A DNA stretch of 30,995 nt from Porphyromonadaceae bacterium UBA4702 (lineage in GTDB: Bacteria > Bacteroidota > Bacteroidia > Bacteroidales > Muribaculaceae): positions 1 through 30,995 of the forward strand of contig DHKE01000062.1 in NCBI GenBank assembly GCA_002404675.1. Direction: 5' to 3'. Positions within the stretch are counted from its first letter, which is position 1. Every line of letters starts with the position of its first letter. This document shows, in pieces, positions 15,542 through 24,776 of this stretch. The notes beneath the pieces were generated by a model. That model worked only from the letters and a program-made list of their open reading frames with translations, was not told the origin of the DNA and ran no database searches. The position numbers were made by a program, and so were the translations under genes.

Positions 15542-16249
15542 ATGAAATACAAGAGGATATTGCTCAAACTCTCGGGAGAGTCCCTGATGGGAGCGCAAGG
15601 TTACGGCATCGACAGCGAGCGGCTGCACTCGTATGCGGAGCAGATTAAGGCTGTGGCAGACCATGGCGTGGAAGTCGGCATAGTCATAGGCGGCGGCAAC
15701 ATATTCCGCGGGCTTAAAGGCGCGGCTGCGGGCTTTGATCGCGTTAAGGGCGACCAGATGGGCATGCTTGCCACTGTCATCAATTCGCTGGCGCTGAGCA
15801 GCGCGTTGACAAGCATGGGGCTTGGCGCGGACGTGTACACAGCCGTTCCTATGTTCCCGATAGGAGAGCCGTATTCCAAGTGGCGGGCCATTGACTCCCT
15901 GAAGCATGGACGGGTTGCCATAATGAGCTGCGGCACCGGCAGCCCGTATTTTACAACTGATACAGGTTCAGCCCTCCGCGCCATAGAAATCGAGGCGGAC
16001 ATCATGCTCAAAGGAACACGCGTGGACGGTGTTTACACTGCCGACCCAGAGAAAGACCCGGACGCCCGCAAGTTTGACACCATAACGTATGACGAGGTGC
16101 TGTCGCGCAACCTTCGTGTCATGGACTTGACAGCCACCGCGCTATGCAAGGAGAACAACATGCCGATATATGTGTTTGACATGGACACCGAGGGCAACCT
16201 GATGCGAATGCTGAAAGGTGAAAATATTGGCACTTTCGTAAGCAACTGA
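15542..16249 (+). CDS. pyrH: UMP kinase
   Basis: A 235-residue amino acid kinase family enzyme that phosphorylates UMP to UDP with ATP in the cytoplasm, early in pyrimidine nucleotide synthesis. Visible signatures are the N-terminal KLSGESLMG (9-17), the glycine-rich GGGNIFRG (50-57), DQMGMLAT (71-78) and LKGTRVDGVYTADPEKD near 160-175. Length matches bacterial UMP kinases. The open frame reaches back to 15377, but that would cross a terminator and the promoter at 15465-15496, so ATG 15542 is chosen. It is followed after 75 nt by frr, a conserved pairing in many bacteria. Confidence 0.97.
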   Translation: MKYKRILLKLSGESLMGAQGYGIDSERLHSYAEQIKAVADHGVEVGIVIGGGNIFRGLKGAAAGFDRVKGDQMGMLATVINSLALSSALTSMGLGADVYTAVPMFPIGEPYSKWRAIDSLKHGRVAIMSCGTGSPYFTTDTGSALRAIEIEADIMLKGTRVDGVYTADPEKDPDARKFDTITYDEVLSRNLRVMDLTATALCKENNMPIYVFDMDTEGNLMRMLKGENIGTFVSN

Positions 16250-16324
16250 CTGTAACAAAAGATAATAACAACCATGGGGCAGATGAGGCAACACTGTTGC
16301 CGCCCCTATAACAGAATACACACT

Positions 16325-16882
16325 ATGGAAGTATCCGAATATCTGCAAGAGGCTGAAACTGCCATGGAAATGGCGGTTGAATATCTGGACGATGCACTTT
16401 GCCACATCCGCGCCGGCAAGGCGTCTGCCCGTCTGCTCGACGGCATCCGCGTGGACTATTACGGCTCAATGTCGCCGATTTCCAATGTCGCTAACGTGAG
16501 TGTGCCCGACGCACGCACCATTGCCATCACGCCATGGGAAAAGTCTATGTTCAAGGTCATCGAGAAGGCAATCATCGATTCTGAACTCGGCATCACGCCG
16601 GAGAACAACGGCGAGGTGATACGCCTGAGCATACCGCCTCTCACAGAGGACCGCCGCCGCCAGCTTGTAAAGCAGAGCAAGGGCGAGGCCGAGAATGCCA
16701 AGGTGTCTGTGCGCAACGCGCGCCGCGAGGCTATCGAGGGTCTGAAGAAGGAGGTCAAGAACGGCCTTAGCGAGGATGCCGAGAAGAGTGCGGAGGGAGA
16801 TGTGCAGAAGCTGCATGACAAGTTTCTGAAGCGCATTGACGAACTGTTCGCTGCCAAGGAAAAGGAAATCCTGACCGTTTGA
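16325..16882 (+). CDS. frr: Ribosome recycling factor
   Basis: A 185-residue protein of exactly the usual length. With EF-G it splits the post-termination ribosome. Diagnostic segments are [15 protein letters not shown] (27-41), the central beta domain ([19 protein letters not shown]) and [20 protein letters not shown] with the terminal helix [21 protein letters not shown] 16325 fits the family; the open frame extends 17 codons further to 16274 without family support. It is cotranscribed with pyrH, and a glycosyltransferase gene starts one base after its stop. Confidence 0.97.
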   Translation: MEVSEYLQEAETAMEMAVEYLDDALCHIRAGKASARLLDGIRVDYYGSMSPISNVANVSVPDARTIAITPWEKSMFKVIEKAIIDSELGITPENNGEVIRLSIPPLTEDRRRQLVKQSKGEAENAKVSVRNARREAIEGLKKEVKNGLSEDAEKSAEGDVQKLHDKFLKRIDELFAAKEKEILTV

Positions 16883-16883
16883 C

Positions 16884-17969
16884 ATGAACAGCGGCTGGCG
16901 GAGCTCTGCGGGAACATCGCCGGCATCCGAGGTCGAGGTGTCGGTGATAGTGCCGGTGTACAACGCTGCCCCGTTTCTGGGCGAGTGTGTCGGTTCGCTG
17001 CTGCGGCAGACGTTTTCGCCGCTCGAAATCATTATTGTCGATGACGGCAGCACTGACGGCTCGGGCGATATATGCGATTCATTTGCATCGGCTCATGAGA
17101 GCGTCCGCGTGATCCACAAGCCCAACGGAGGCATGAGCGATGCCCGCAATGCCGGGTTGGGCGTTGCCCTCGGCCGCTACATTGTCTTTGTCGATGCCGA
17201 CGATGCCGTGTTGCCGGAAATGGTCTCGACGCTGCATGGCATCTGCGAGGACGAGCGTGTGCCGTTGGCGTGCTGCGGGTCGAGGGAAGTACTTGAGGTT
17301 TCCGCAGATGACTTGGCTCGCGGCGTGAACGGCGCAGCAACTAATGTCAGCCTGATGTCAGCGACCGAAGCGGTGGAGGACATGCTGTACCAGTGCGGAG
17401 TCAACAATTCCGTATGGTCGAAGATGTTCTCGCGCAGCCTGTGGGAGGCACGCAGTTTCCGCAAGGGCATAGGTTACGAGGATTTGGATGTCATATACCG
17501 CGTGATGCTTGATGCCGGCAGTGTAGCGGTGACTGATGAGTGCCTTTACCTGTACCGTCAGCATCGCGGCAGCTATATACACCGGTTTCAGGCACGTCGG
17601 GCAGACGTGCTGGACGTGACTGACAGGATGCTGCAGTGGATGGCCACCAATGTGCCGGAGCTGACAGAGGCTGCAAGATGCCGGCGCATGAGCGCGCATA
17701 TCAACATCCTGGGGCTGATGCACGCGGCACGGGTGCGTATGCCCGAGGTTGAAGAGCGTTGCCGCAGGGTGATTGCTGCTGACAGCGCATCGTGCCGCAG
17801 CAATCCGCGAGCCAAGCCGCAGATGCGCAAGGCGTTGACGATTGCAAGGTGGACAGGTTTGCCATTGTTTGCCGCAATGCTCGGCTTGGCATACCGCCGC
17901 AGGGACAGAAGAAAATTTGCCCGGAAGGAAGCGTTATCGTCATCTTCCGGCAGGAATAAAAACGAATGA
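16884..17969 (+). CDS. Family 2 glycosyltransferase
   Basis: A 361-residue GT-A fold enzyme that should transfer a sugar from a nucleotide donor to a glycan acceptor at the cytoplasmic side of the membrane. The N-terminal domain has VSVIVPVYNAAPFL (19-32), IIIVDDGSTDGS (49-60), NGGMSDARNAG (81-91) and the metal-binding VDADD (103-107). The C-terminal part, about 220-340, is helical and basic, with no clear membrane spans. Donor and acceptor cannot be told. It starts one base after frr and its stop overlaps the start of the DUF4254 gene (ATGA), so the three envelope genes downstream are probably translated from the pyrH-frr transcript. Confidence 0.92.
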   Translation: MNSGWRSSAGTSPASEVEVSVIVPVYNAAPFLGECVGSLLRQTFSPLEIIIVDDGSTDGSGDICDSFASAHESVRVIHKPNGGMSDARNAGLGVALGRYIVFVDADDAVLPEMVSTLHGICEDERVPLACCGSREVLEVSADDLARGVNGAATNVSLMSATEAVEDMLYQCGVNNSVWSKMFSRSLWEARSFRKGIGYEDLDVIYRVMLDAGSVAVTDECLYLYRQHRGSYIHRFQARRADVLDVTDRMLQWMATNVPELTEAARCRRMSAHINILGLMHAARVRMPEVEERCRRVIAADSASCRSNPRAKPQMRKALTIARWTGLPLFAAMLGLAYRRRDRRKFARKEALSSSSGRNKNE

Positions 17970-18586
17970 TTATGGAAGATACGAGATTTGCGGTCCGCGC
18001 AAACAAGATATTTGACGAGTGTGTGCGCCTGTACCATGTCACAGACGACATCGATGCGCCTATGCCGATGCCGTATCCAGAAGGTTCGGTCGAGGCAGTG
18101 CTGTTTGAGAAGAACTGGATTGATGCGGCACAGTGGCACATGGAGGACATCATCCGCGACCCGGACATTGACCCGCTGGAGGCTCTGGCTCTGAAACGCC
18201 GTATTGATGCTTCTAACCAGCGTCGCACGGACATGGTAGAGCAGCTTGACGCTCGTTTCCGCGACAAGTATGCCGGTGTCAAGGCGCTTCCCGGCGCGAC
18301 TATCAACACCGAGTCGCCTGCGTGGGCGATAGACCGCCTGTCTATTCTGGCGTTGAAGATATGGCACATGCGCGAACAGGCGGAGCGTGCCGATGCCGAT
18401 GCTGCACATACAGCCCGCGCACGCGGCAAGCTCGACATACTCCTGCAGCAGCGCGAGGATTTGACAGACGCTATCGACACTCTCCTCGACGACATAGCCG
18501 CCGGACGGAAATACATGAAGGTCTACATGCAGATGAAGCTGTACAACGACCCCTCGACCAACCCGGTGCTTTATGGCAAAAAGTGA
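17966..18586 (+). CDS. DUF4254 protein
   Basis: A 206-residue, mainly helical, charged protein without signal peptide or membrane span. It matches DUF4254, a Bacteroidetes-centred family usually encoded beside family 9 glycosyltransferases, as here. Recurring features are FEKNWIDAAQWHMEDIIRDP (about 49-68), an RRIDASNQRRTDMVEQLD helix, INTESPAWAIDRLSILALKI (about 112-131) and the terminal YMKVYMQMKLYNDPSTNPVLY. The start overlaps the GT2 stop by 4 nt (ATG 17972 is also possible), and its end overlaps the GT9 start by 14 nt. Function unknown; tight coupling suggests it works with one or both glycosyltransferases. Confidence 0.9.
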   Translation: MIMEDTRFAVRANKIFDECVRLYHVTDDIDAPMPMPYPEGSVEAVLFEKNWIDAAQWHMEDIIRDPDIDPLEALALKRRIDASNQRRTDMVEQLDARFRDKYAGVKALPGATINTESPAWAIDRLSILALKIWHMREQAERADADAAHTARARGKLDILLQQREDLTDAIDTLLDDIAAGRKYMKVYMQMKLYNDPSTNPVLYGKK

Positions 18587-19646
18587 CGGCACGCGCACCA
18601 CGCTTGTGACGCGGTTCTCTGCGCTGGGCGATGTGGCGATGACGTTGCCTCTGCTCTACAATGTCGCCAGGTCAAACCCGCAGCGGCATTTCGTGATGCT
18701 GACACGGCCTCTCGCCGCCGGCATATTCATCAACTCGCCGGAGAATGTAGATGTCGTCGGAGTTGACATGGAGAAATACGGCTCGCCAGCCGGAATAGTC
18801 AAGTTGTGCCGCCGCCTGTCCGCGCAGTATGACATTGACACATACGCTGACCTGCATGACGTGTTGCGTACCAAGATAATGCGTCTTGTCTTCCGTCTGA
18901 AAGGAGTCAAGACTGCTCATATCCACAAGCACCGCAAGGCGCGGCGTGCACTCACACGCCCCAATGACAAGAACCTCGTTCCGCTCACACCCGTAAGCGT
19001 GCTGTATGCCGACGTGTTCACACGCCTCGGCATACGCCGCGACAAGTCGTTTGTCTCGCTCTTCGGTGCGGACGATGCTCCGGTTCAAATGTTGTCGCCT
19101 ATTGTGGGGGAGGGCGTTGAAAAGCAGCCAGACGAGGTGTGGATAGCCGTTGCCCCGTTTGCCCGCCACCCCGGCAAGGTCTATCCGCTGGAGCATACGC
19201 GCAAGGTGGTGGAGCATTTTGCAGCTGAGCCGTCGGTGCGCCTGTTTCTGCTGGGAGCTGGTGCGGAGGAGCAGGCAGTCTTGGAAGGTTGGTGTGCCGG
19301 CCAAGACAACATCACGAATGTGGCGGCAAAGCGGGCGGGCATCGCAGCCGAGATTGCGTTGTTGAGCCATTGCGACGTGCTGCTGTCGATGGATTCCGCC
19401 AATATGCACCTTGCCTCGCTGGTCGGCTGCCCGGTGGTTTCGATATGGGGTGCAACTCATCCGTACACAGGTTTTTACGGCCGTTGTCAGCCCGAAGACA
19501 ACGCCGTACAGCTGGCATTGCCCTGCCGTCCCTGTTCAATATACGGCAACCGTCCGTGCCGTCGCGGCGACTACTTGTGCCTGAACGGGCTAAGCCCGGA
19601 GGTGGTCATAGCCCGCATCAAGCGAGTGTGTGCCATGGCGCATTGA
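18573..19646 (+). CDS. Family 9 glycosyltransferase (heptosyltransferase-like)
   Basis: A 357-residue GT-B fold enzyme of the ADP-heptose:LPS heptosyltransferase family. The N-terminal domain opens with TTLVTRFSALGDVAMTLPLL (acceptor-side loop) and contains DTYADLHDVLRT. The donor domain carries VAPFARHPGKVYPLEH and the family signature CDVLLSMDSANMHLASLVGCPVVSIWG, with a His typical of GT9. The real donor in Bacteroidetes may differ from heptose. Four cysteines cluster near the end (CRPCSIYGNRPCRRGDYLC), a feature of this subfamily. Last gene of the pyrH run; it overlaps the DUF4254 gene by 14 nt. A fresh promoter follows at 19667. Confidence 0.92.
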   Translation: MAKSDGTRTTLVTRFSALGDVAMTLPLLYNVARSNPQRHFVMLTRPLAAGIFINSPENVDVVGVDMEKYGSPAGIVKLCRRLSAQYDIDTYADLHDVLRTKIMRLVFRLKGVKTAHIHKHRKARRALTRPNDKNLVPLTPVSVLYADVFTRLGIRRDKSFVSLFGADDAPVQMLSPIVGEGVEKQPDEVWIAVAPFARHPGKVYPLEHTRKVVEHFAAEPSVRLFLLGAGAEEQAVLEGWCAGQDNITNVAAKRAGIAAEIALLSHCDVLLSMDSANMHLASLVGCPVVSIWGATHPYTGFYGRCQPEDNAVQLALPCRPCSIYGNRPCRRGDYLCLNGLSPEVVIARIKRVCAMAH

Positions 19647-19666
19647 CGCGCCGAAATCGCCCACAG

Positions 19667-19697
19667 TTTGCGGACACACAAATTATTGCTACTTTTG
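19667..19697 (+). promoter_or_regulatory. Promoter of the large TPR gene
   Basis: TTTG (19667-19670), 19 nt and TACTTTTG (19690-19697): a complete consensus. It lies about 65 nt upstream of ATG 19763 and excludes the longer in-frame start inside the GT9 gene. Confidence 0.8.
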
Positions 19698-19762
19698 CAT
19701 TGTCGCAGACGCATAGCACAGCCCGTGCGTGTACGACCGATTACCATATACAAACTGACACG

Positions 19763-22700
19763 ATGACAAATCAGCGAAAACAGATATTGCCGCGAGCGCC
19801 GCGCCGGTTGTCGGCGCTGGTGCTTGCCGGATGCTTTCTTATTCCCGGCACCTCGGCACGCGACATGGCGGCAACGGTGCTGCCTATCCCAGACGGATAT
19901 TACAGCCGCGCATCAATGATGGAGGCCGGAGACAACCCTCTAGGCACGATAGACCAGCTGTCCCGGTTTGAGATCCTTTCCGGCCTCGGGGCGGAGCTGA
20001 TGCTCGCCAAGGCATACTATCGCATGGGCGACGCCCGCTGCGTGCCGATACTGAGAGACTTCATAGCCTCCAACCCGGCTTCGGAGCAGGTTCAGACGGC
20101 GCGTATGCTGCTGGGCGACTTCTATTTCTTCAGCCATGATTTCGCCAATGCCGTAACGGTATATGAAGACCTCGACGTGGAGTGGCTGAGCAAGCCCGAT
20201 GCTGCCGCCTATTCATACCGCAAGGCGTTTTCGCTCATCAAGACCGGACACTTCAACCGTGCCGTACCGTTGCTGTCGCGGCTGCGTGACAACGGCACAT
20301 ACGGCCGCGCCGCAGTGTTCTACCTGGCATACATCGACTATGTGAACGGCAATTATGACAAGGCATACGACGGTTTTGCAGAGTCGCTTGAGATGGGAGG
20401 GTATGACAGCAGTTCATCAGCGTCTGCGCATTTTTGCGATATGCCGAGGCGCGGAGAGTATATCCCTACAGGCCTGGAAGCCGGATACTATATGCTTCAG
20501 ATTGAGTTCATGCGCGGACAGTATGATACTGTGATTTCCAGCGGCACCGGATTGCTGAGGAAAACTCCAGTCCCCGAACTGATACCCGAGACTTGCCGCA
20601 TCATGGGCGAGAGCTATTTCAAGCAGGGAGACATGGACAATGCGGCCGAATACCTGAACCGCTATGTCGAGGAGACGCAGTCTGAACCCACAGCATCAGC
20701 CATCTATACGCTCGGTGTTATAGACTATGAGAACGGCGACTACGAACGAGCTGCCGAGCGTTTCGGCCAGATAGGCGAGGAGTACGAGGACATCTCGCAA
20801 AGCGCGTACCTGTACATGGGGCAGTGCGCCATACGCCAAAGCGAGCCGGACCTCGCCGCTATCGCGTTCCGCAAGGCATACCAGATGAACTATGACCCCA
20901 AGGTGGCGGAGACAGCCCTGTACAACTACATAGCCTCGGTGACACGTGGCGGCAAAGTGCCTTTCGCCTCCTCGGTGTCGCTGATGCAGGAGTTTGTTGA
21001 CAATTACCCCAACTCGAAATACGCTTCCGAGATAGAGCAGTACATGGCGGTGGCATACTATAATGAGAAGGACTATGCAAACGCCTTGAAAAGCATAAAC
21101 CGCATTTCGCGCCCAGACGCCAAGGTGCTTGCCGTCAAGCAGAAGATACTGTTTGAATATGGTGTGCGTGAGATGTCAAACGGCAATGCCGCCGAGGCTG
21201 AGGAATACCTGTCGGAAGCACTCACGCTGTCGCGTTTTGACTCAAAAATTGGTTCACAGACTGCATTGTGGCTCGGTGATGCTCAGTACGCGCAGCGCAA
21301 GTACGGCGAGGCGGAGAAGGCGTACGCGCAGTATCTGCGCAATGACAAGCACGGAGACAATTCTGCGCTCGGCCTGTACAACATGGCTTACTCGCTGTAT
21401 ATGCAGGACAAGTTCAGCAACGCGCTGGCATATTTTGACGATGCCCTGTCCGGCAAGCCTAAACTGCCCTCAAACCTCTCGACAGACGCGCTGGTACGCA
21501 AGGCAGACTGCTTGTATTACCTTGGCCGCCTCAATTCAGCCGCTGATGTCTATTCCCAGGCGATGAAGGCCGGCGCTGCCGCTGCCGACTATGCAGCGAT
21601 GCGCCGTGCGGTGATTGCCGGTGTCAACGGCGACAATGCAGCCAAGGCGCGTATGCTCGGCGAGATGATGGAGACATACCCCAATTCCAAGTGGATTTCA
21701 ACGGCGATGCTCGAACAGGCGCTCGCCTATATGGAAACCGAGGACAACGACAAGGCCATAAAGACGCTCAACAACCTCTCCCGCAAGTTCCCGAACAGTC
21801 CTGAAACCCGCACGGCGATGCTCCAAATGGCGTTGCTGTACAGCAAGCAGGGCAATGCGGCGGCTGCAGACGAGGCGTACAAATCTGTCATATCCAAATG
21901 GCCGTCGAGCGATGAGGCTCAGACTGCCAGTGACGAGCTGCGCCGCATCTATGCATCGCGAGGCGAACTGTCGCAGCTGTCTGATTTCTTGCGCCGTGTC
22001 CCCGGCGCGCCGCAGCTGGACGACAGCGAGGTCGAGCAGCTGACATACGATGCTGCCGCCTCTGAATACGCCGCCGGCGGCAGCGGCCGCAAGCTGGTGC
22101 AGTATGTCGAGAATTACCCAGACGGCAAGTATGTGGCACAGGCTCTGCGCGACATTGCCGAATACCAGTTCTCCGACGAGAACCGTCCGGACGATGCGCT
22201 GCAGACTATCGAGACGCTGCTCAAGAAACGCCCGTACGCTCAGCAAGTGCCGGGCGCATTGCTGCTGAAAGCGCAGATACTCGAAGAGGCTTACCCTAAC
22301 CGTACCGACGAGATACTGCGCACGTACCGCGAGGTGGAAAATCGCGGCGGCTCGGCATATTCCGCATACGCCTGGGCAGGGATAATGCGCCATACCGCTG
22401 ATGCCGCCGAGCGGCTGGAGTATGCCCGCAAGGTGCGTGAGGCCGGCGGCCTCGACAGCGACATTCTCGACGAGGCTAGGTACTACGAAGTTGAGGGGAT
22501 GCTCGCTGACGGCTCTGACGTGCAGGAGGCTGTGGCTGCGCTCAAATCATTGGCCGAATCGCCGCAGTCCCTTGCAGGTTCGCGCGCTGCAGTTGCCCTG
22601 GGCGAGTACTATCTCGGTGAGAAACAATACAAGAAGGCCATTGAGGTGCTGTCGGCGTTTACCGATTCCGGCACGCCGCATGAGTACTGGCTTGCGCGTG

Positions 22701-22846
22701 GATACATCGCTCTGGCCGACGCTTATCGCGCTTCGGGCAAGAAGCAGCTCGCGCTGGAGTACATACGCAGCCTGAAAGACAATTACCCCGGCGATGACCA
22801 GGACATTGCTGAAATGATTAACAAACGACTCAAATCATGGAAATAG
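19763..22846 (+). CDS. Large TPR protein, probable outer-membrane lipoprotein or periplasmic scaffold
   Basis: A 1027-residue protein made almost wholly of TPR-like helical repeats. After a basic start (RKQILPRAPRR) a hydrophobic stretch contains LVLAGC, a plausible lipobox with C24 as the lipidated residue; the following FLIPGTSA also allows an ordinary signal peptide. Repeat units of 34-38 residues with conserved Gly/Tyr/Ala run from about 60 to 1010, for example AKAYYRMGDARCVPILRDF, ALAYMETEDNDKAIKTLNNL and the last one GYIALADAYRASGKKQLALE. Many resemble BamD/YbgF-type periplasmic repeats (PNSKWISTAMLEQA). No enzyme motif is seen. The stop overlaps the start of the outer-membrane barrel gene by 10 nt, so a joint role in outer-membrane assembly or export is likely but inferred. 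Confidence 0.9.
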   Translation: MTNQRKQILPRAPRRLSALVLAGCFLIPGTSARDMAATVLPIPDGYYSRASMMEAGDNPLGTIDQLSRFEILSGLGAELMLAKAYYRMGDARCVPILRDFIASNPASEQVQTARMLLGDFYFFSHDFANAVTVYEDLDVEWLSKPDAAAYSYRKAFSLIKTGHFNRAVPLLSRLRDNGTYGRAAVFYLAYIDYVNGNYDKAYDGFAESLEMGGYDSSSSASAHFCDMPRRGEYIPTGLEAGYYMLQIEFMRGQYDTVISSGTGLLRKTPVPELIPETCRIMGESYFKQGDMDNAAEYLNRYVEETQSEPTASAIYTLGVIDYENGDYERAAERFGQIGEEYEDISQSAYLYMGQCAIRQSEPDLAAIAFRKAYQMNYDPKVAETALYNYIASVTRGGKVPFASSVSLMQEFVDNYPNSKYASEIEQYMAVAYYNEKDYANALKSINRISRPDAKVLAVKQKILFEYGVREMSNGNAAEAEEYLSEALTLSRFDSKIGSQTALWLGDAQYAQRKYGEAEKAYAQYLRNDKHGDNSALGLYNMAYSLYMQDKFSNALAYFDDALSGKPKLPSNLSTDALVRKADCLYYLGRLNSAADVYSQAMKAGAAAADYAAMRRAVIAGVNGDNAAKARMLGEMMETYPNSKWISTAMLEQALAYMETEDNDKAIKTLNNLSRKFPNSPETRTAMLQMALLYSKQGNAAAADEAYKSVISKWPSSDEAQTASDELRRIYASRGELSQLSDFLRRVPGAPQLDDSEVEQLTYDAAASEYAAGGSGRKLVQYVENYPDGKYVAQALRDIAEYQFSDENRPDDALQTIETLLKKRPYAQQVPGALLLKAQILEEAYPNRTDEILRTYREVENRGGSAYSAYAWAGIMRHTADAAERLEYARKVREAGGLDSDILDEARYYEVEGMLADGSDVQEAVAALKSLAESPQSLAGSRAAVALGEYYLGEKQYKKAIEVLSAFTDSGTPHEYWLARGYIALADAYRASGKKQLALEYIRSLKDNYPGDDQDIAEMINKRLKSWK

Positions 22847-24687
22847 ACAACAGCATAAAATCATTGGCGGCAGCGGCATTGCTGCTCGCAGCCGGTGTGC
22901 CGGCTATGGCGCAGGACAATTCGCTGCGCGGCAGCGTGGTCGTTGACGGCAAATACCTCCCGGACGTGATACGCCAAGACCGCATAAACACACTCCCGCG
23001 CATTTACTCGTTTCCGCTTGACGCGACTGCGCTGTCATACGAGCAGCGCGGCGTGACCACTCCCTTTGCGCCCTCGTTCACCGCGTTGCCCAACCGTGGC
23101 TGGCAGACCACGCGCACAGTGCGCGACTACAAGGGGTATCTCGACATACAGGCCGGTTCATGGCTCAATTCGTCCATTTCTGCCGGCTACCGCATATTGA
23201 ATACCGAGAGCGACATACTGGGCGTATGGCTGCAGCACAACTCCTCATCGCTGTTCAAACCCGATATGTCCGAATATACGGCGGATGTCCGCAAGAAGAA
23301 CTATGACGAGGTGATAGGGGCGTACTATGCCCATACATTTGCCGATGCCGGCCGGTTTGACGCCCGGCTGGACTACCGCCTCGGCTATTTCAACTACTAC
23401 GGCTATTATGCCCCGCTGGAGGAACAGCGTCCTGGCCTTGATGTCCCCACGCAGACTGTCAACGACATTGCTGCGCGGATAGGGTGGAGGTCGTTGCCTG
23501 ACAATCCGTTCCAGTATGATGCCGCGTTGAAAGTGCGGTATTTCGGCTATCGCAGCCTCTACCTGCCGCAGCGCATAGAGAGCGCCGAGGGTGAAATGTA
23601 CACGCTGTCGAGCATACAGGGGCAGCGCGAGACGCACGCGATGCTCGAAGGCGGCATTTCATACGACTTCGATACTTCGTCAACTCTCGGCATACGGCTG
23701 AACGGAGATGTGCTGAGTTATGATTCGCCTGAATGGAGCCAGATAGCCGGTGACGGATACGGCGACATCCGCCTTGCTCCGTTCTACCGTTTCCAGCGCG
23801 GCAACCTGAACATCAACCTTGGCGCGAAACTAGATTTCACTTTCTGTGCCGGTCCAGAACTCGACCGTTACAGCGCGTTCCACATTGCTCCTGACGTGCG
23901 TTTGGATTACAAGGCTGGAATAGCCGGTCTTTACCTCCATGTCGGTGGCGGAACGCACCTGAACACGCTCGCTGCGCAGGGGACTGGTGACTATTACGGT
24001 CTCCCGGGGTTGCTCACCACAAGCCCCGTCCATTCGCCTTTGGACGGCAAGCTGGGTGTCAATTTTGGCCCGTTTGCCGGAGTTACCGCTGGTGTCTCTT
24101 TTGCGTACAAGTATTTGCGCCACCAGCCGTTTGGCGGGCTGTACACCATGTACCTGAACACTCCTGCGGCTATTGCAGAGCCAGGCGTGTGCTATATGCC
24201 TCTTGACCCTGGCGGCATGGACGTGAAGGGCTGGGGCATACAGGCACATATTAATTATGACCTTTCCGATATTGTCAACATCGGCGTGGAGGGGTCGTAT
24301 CAGCCGCAGGACGGCAGTACGGGCTATTACAACGGCATCGACCGTCCGCGATGGCTGCTGACAGCTTCGGCCTCTGTTGCTCCTGTCAAGCCGCTGCGTA
24401 TATGCGTGGAATACAATTACCGAGGCGTTCGCAACATATATTGCCCCACGCAGATGCAGCAGAGCGACCCGAATGTCATAATCGGCGGCGAGGGCGCGGA
24501 GACAGGCGTACGCGCAATGCGTCTGCCTGACATCACCAACCTGTCGGCGCGTGTCTCGTACGCAGTTTCTCCTGCCCTTACTTTGAGTGTTCAGGCAGAC
24601 AATGTCCTCAACCGGCACAATATGCTTTTGCCAGATGTTAAGAGCCAAGGCATCAGCGTGTTGGGCGGCTTGTCTGTGACATTCTGA
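22837..24687 (+). CDS. Outer-membrane beta-barrel protein (TonB-dependent-receptor-like, no plug)
   Basis: A 616-residue exported protein. The signal peptide (SLAAAALLLAAGVPAMA, cleavage before QDN) is followed by about 60 residues without a recognisable plug or carboxypeptidase-like domain. From about residue 105 on the sequence alternates aromatic and polar residues in strands separated by turns (LDIQAGSWLNSSISAGYRIL, FDARLDYRLGYFNYYGYY, LTLSVQADNVLNRHN), ending in the C-terminal aromatic SVTF. DNVLNRHN near the end is typical of TonB-dependent receptor last strands. The missing plug suggests a structural or translocation partner rather than a nutrient receptor. It overlaps the upstream TPR gene by 10 nt, implying coupled translation. 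Confidence 0.85.
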   Translation: MEIDNSIKSLAAAALLLAAGVPAMAQDNSLRGSVVVDGKYLPDVIRQDRINTLPRIYSFPLDATALSYEQRGVTTPFAPSFTALPNRGWQTTRTVRDYKGYLDIQAGSWLNSSISAGYRILNTESDILGVWLQHNSSSLFKPDMSEYTADVRKKNYDEVIGAYYAHTFADAGRFDARLDYRLGYFNYYGYYAPLEEQRPGLDVPTQTVNDIAARIGWRSLPDNPFQYDAALKVRYFGYRSLYLPQRIESAEGEMYTLSSIQGQRETHAMLEGGISYDFDTSSTLGIRLNGDVLSYDSPEWSQIAGDGYGDIRLAPFYRFQRGNLNINLGAKLDFTFCAGPELDRYSAFHIAPDVRLDYKAGIAGLYLHVGGGTHLNTLAAQGTGDYYGLPGLLTTSPVHSPLDGKLGVNFGPFAGVTAGVSFAYKYLRHQPFGGLYTMYLNTPAAIAEPGVCYMPLDPGGMDVKGWGIQAHINYDLSDIVNIGVEGSYQPQDGSTGYYNGIDRPRWLLTASASVAPVKPLRICVEYNYRGVRNIYCPTQMQQSDPNVIIGGEGAETGVRAMRLPDITNLSARVSYAVSPALTLSVQADNVLNRHNMLLPDVKSQGISVLGGLSVTF

Positions 24688-24691
24688 CGCG

Positions 24692-24712
24692 GGTGGCATG
24701 ATAATTGCCGCC
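24692..24712 (+). terminator. Small hairpin after the barrel gene
   Basis: GGTGGCA (24692-24698) pairs with TGCCGCC (24706-24712) over 7 bp including one wobble, loop TGATAAT. No T tract. A weak terminator at best, just ahead of a possible new -7 box at 24723. Confidence 0.35.
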
Positions 24713-24722
24713 AGCGCAGTCG

Positions 24723-24730
24723 TATGTTTG
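24723..24730 (+). promoter_or_regulatory. -7 element of the unknown gene
   Basis: TATGTTTG fits TAnnTTTG. The nearest TTG (24705-24707) is only 15 nt upstream, so the -33 box is doubtful. If used, the transcript starts near 24737, which would favour GTG 24777 over TTG 24705 as start codon. Confidence 0.4.
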
Positions 24731-24776
24731 TTTGTCCGCTTCCGGAGCAGGTGGCGGCAAAAAGAAATCAGAAGAA

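Noticed and set aside
19289..19762. Extension of the large TPR gene back into the GT9 gene
   Set aside because: The region codes for GT9 in another frame, and a full promoter at 19667-19697 lies downstream of that start. The signal sequence begins at 19763.
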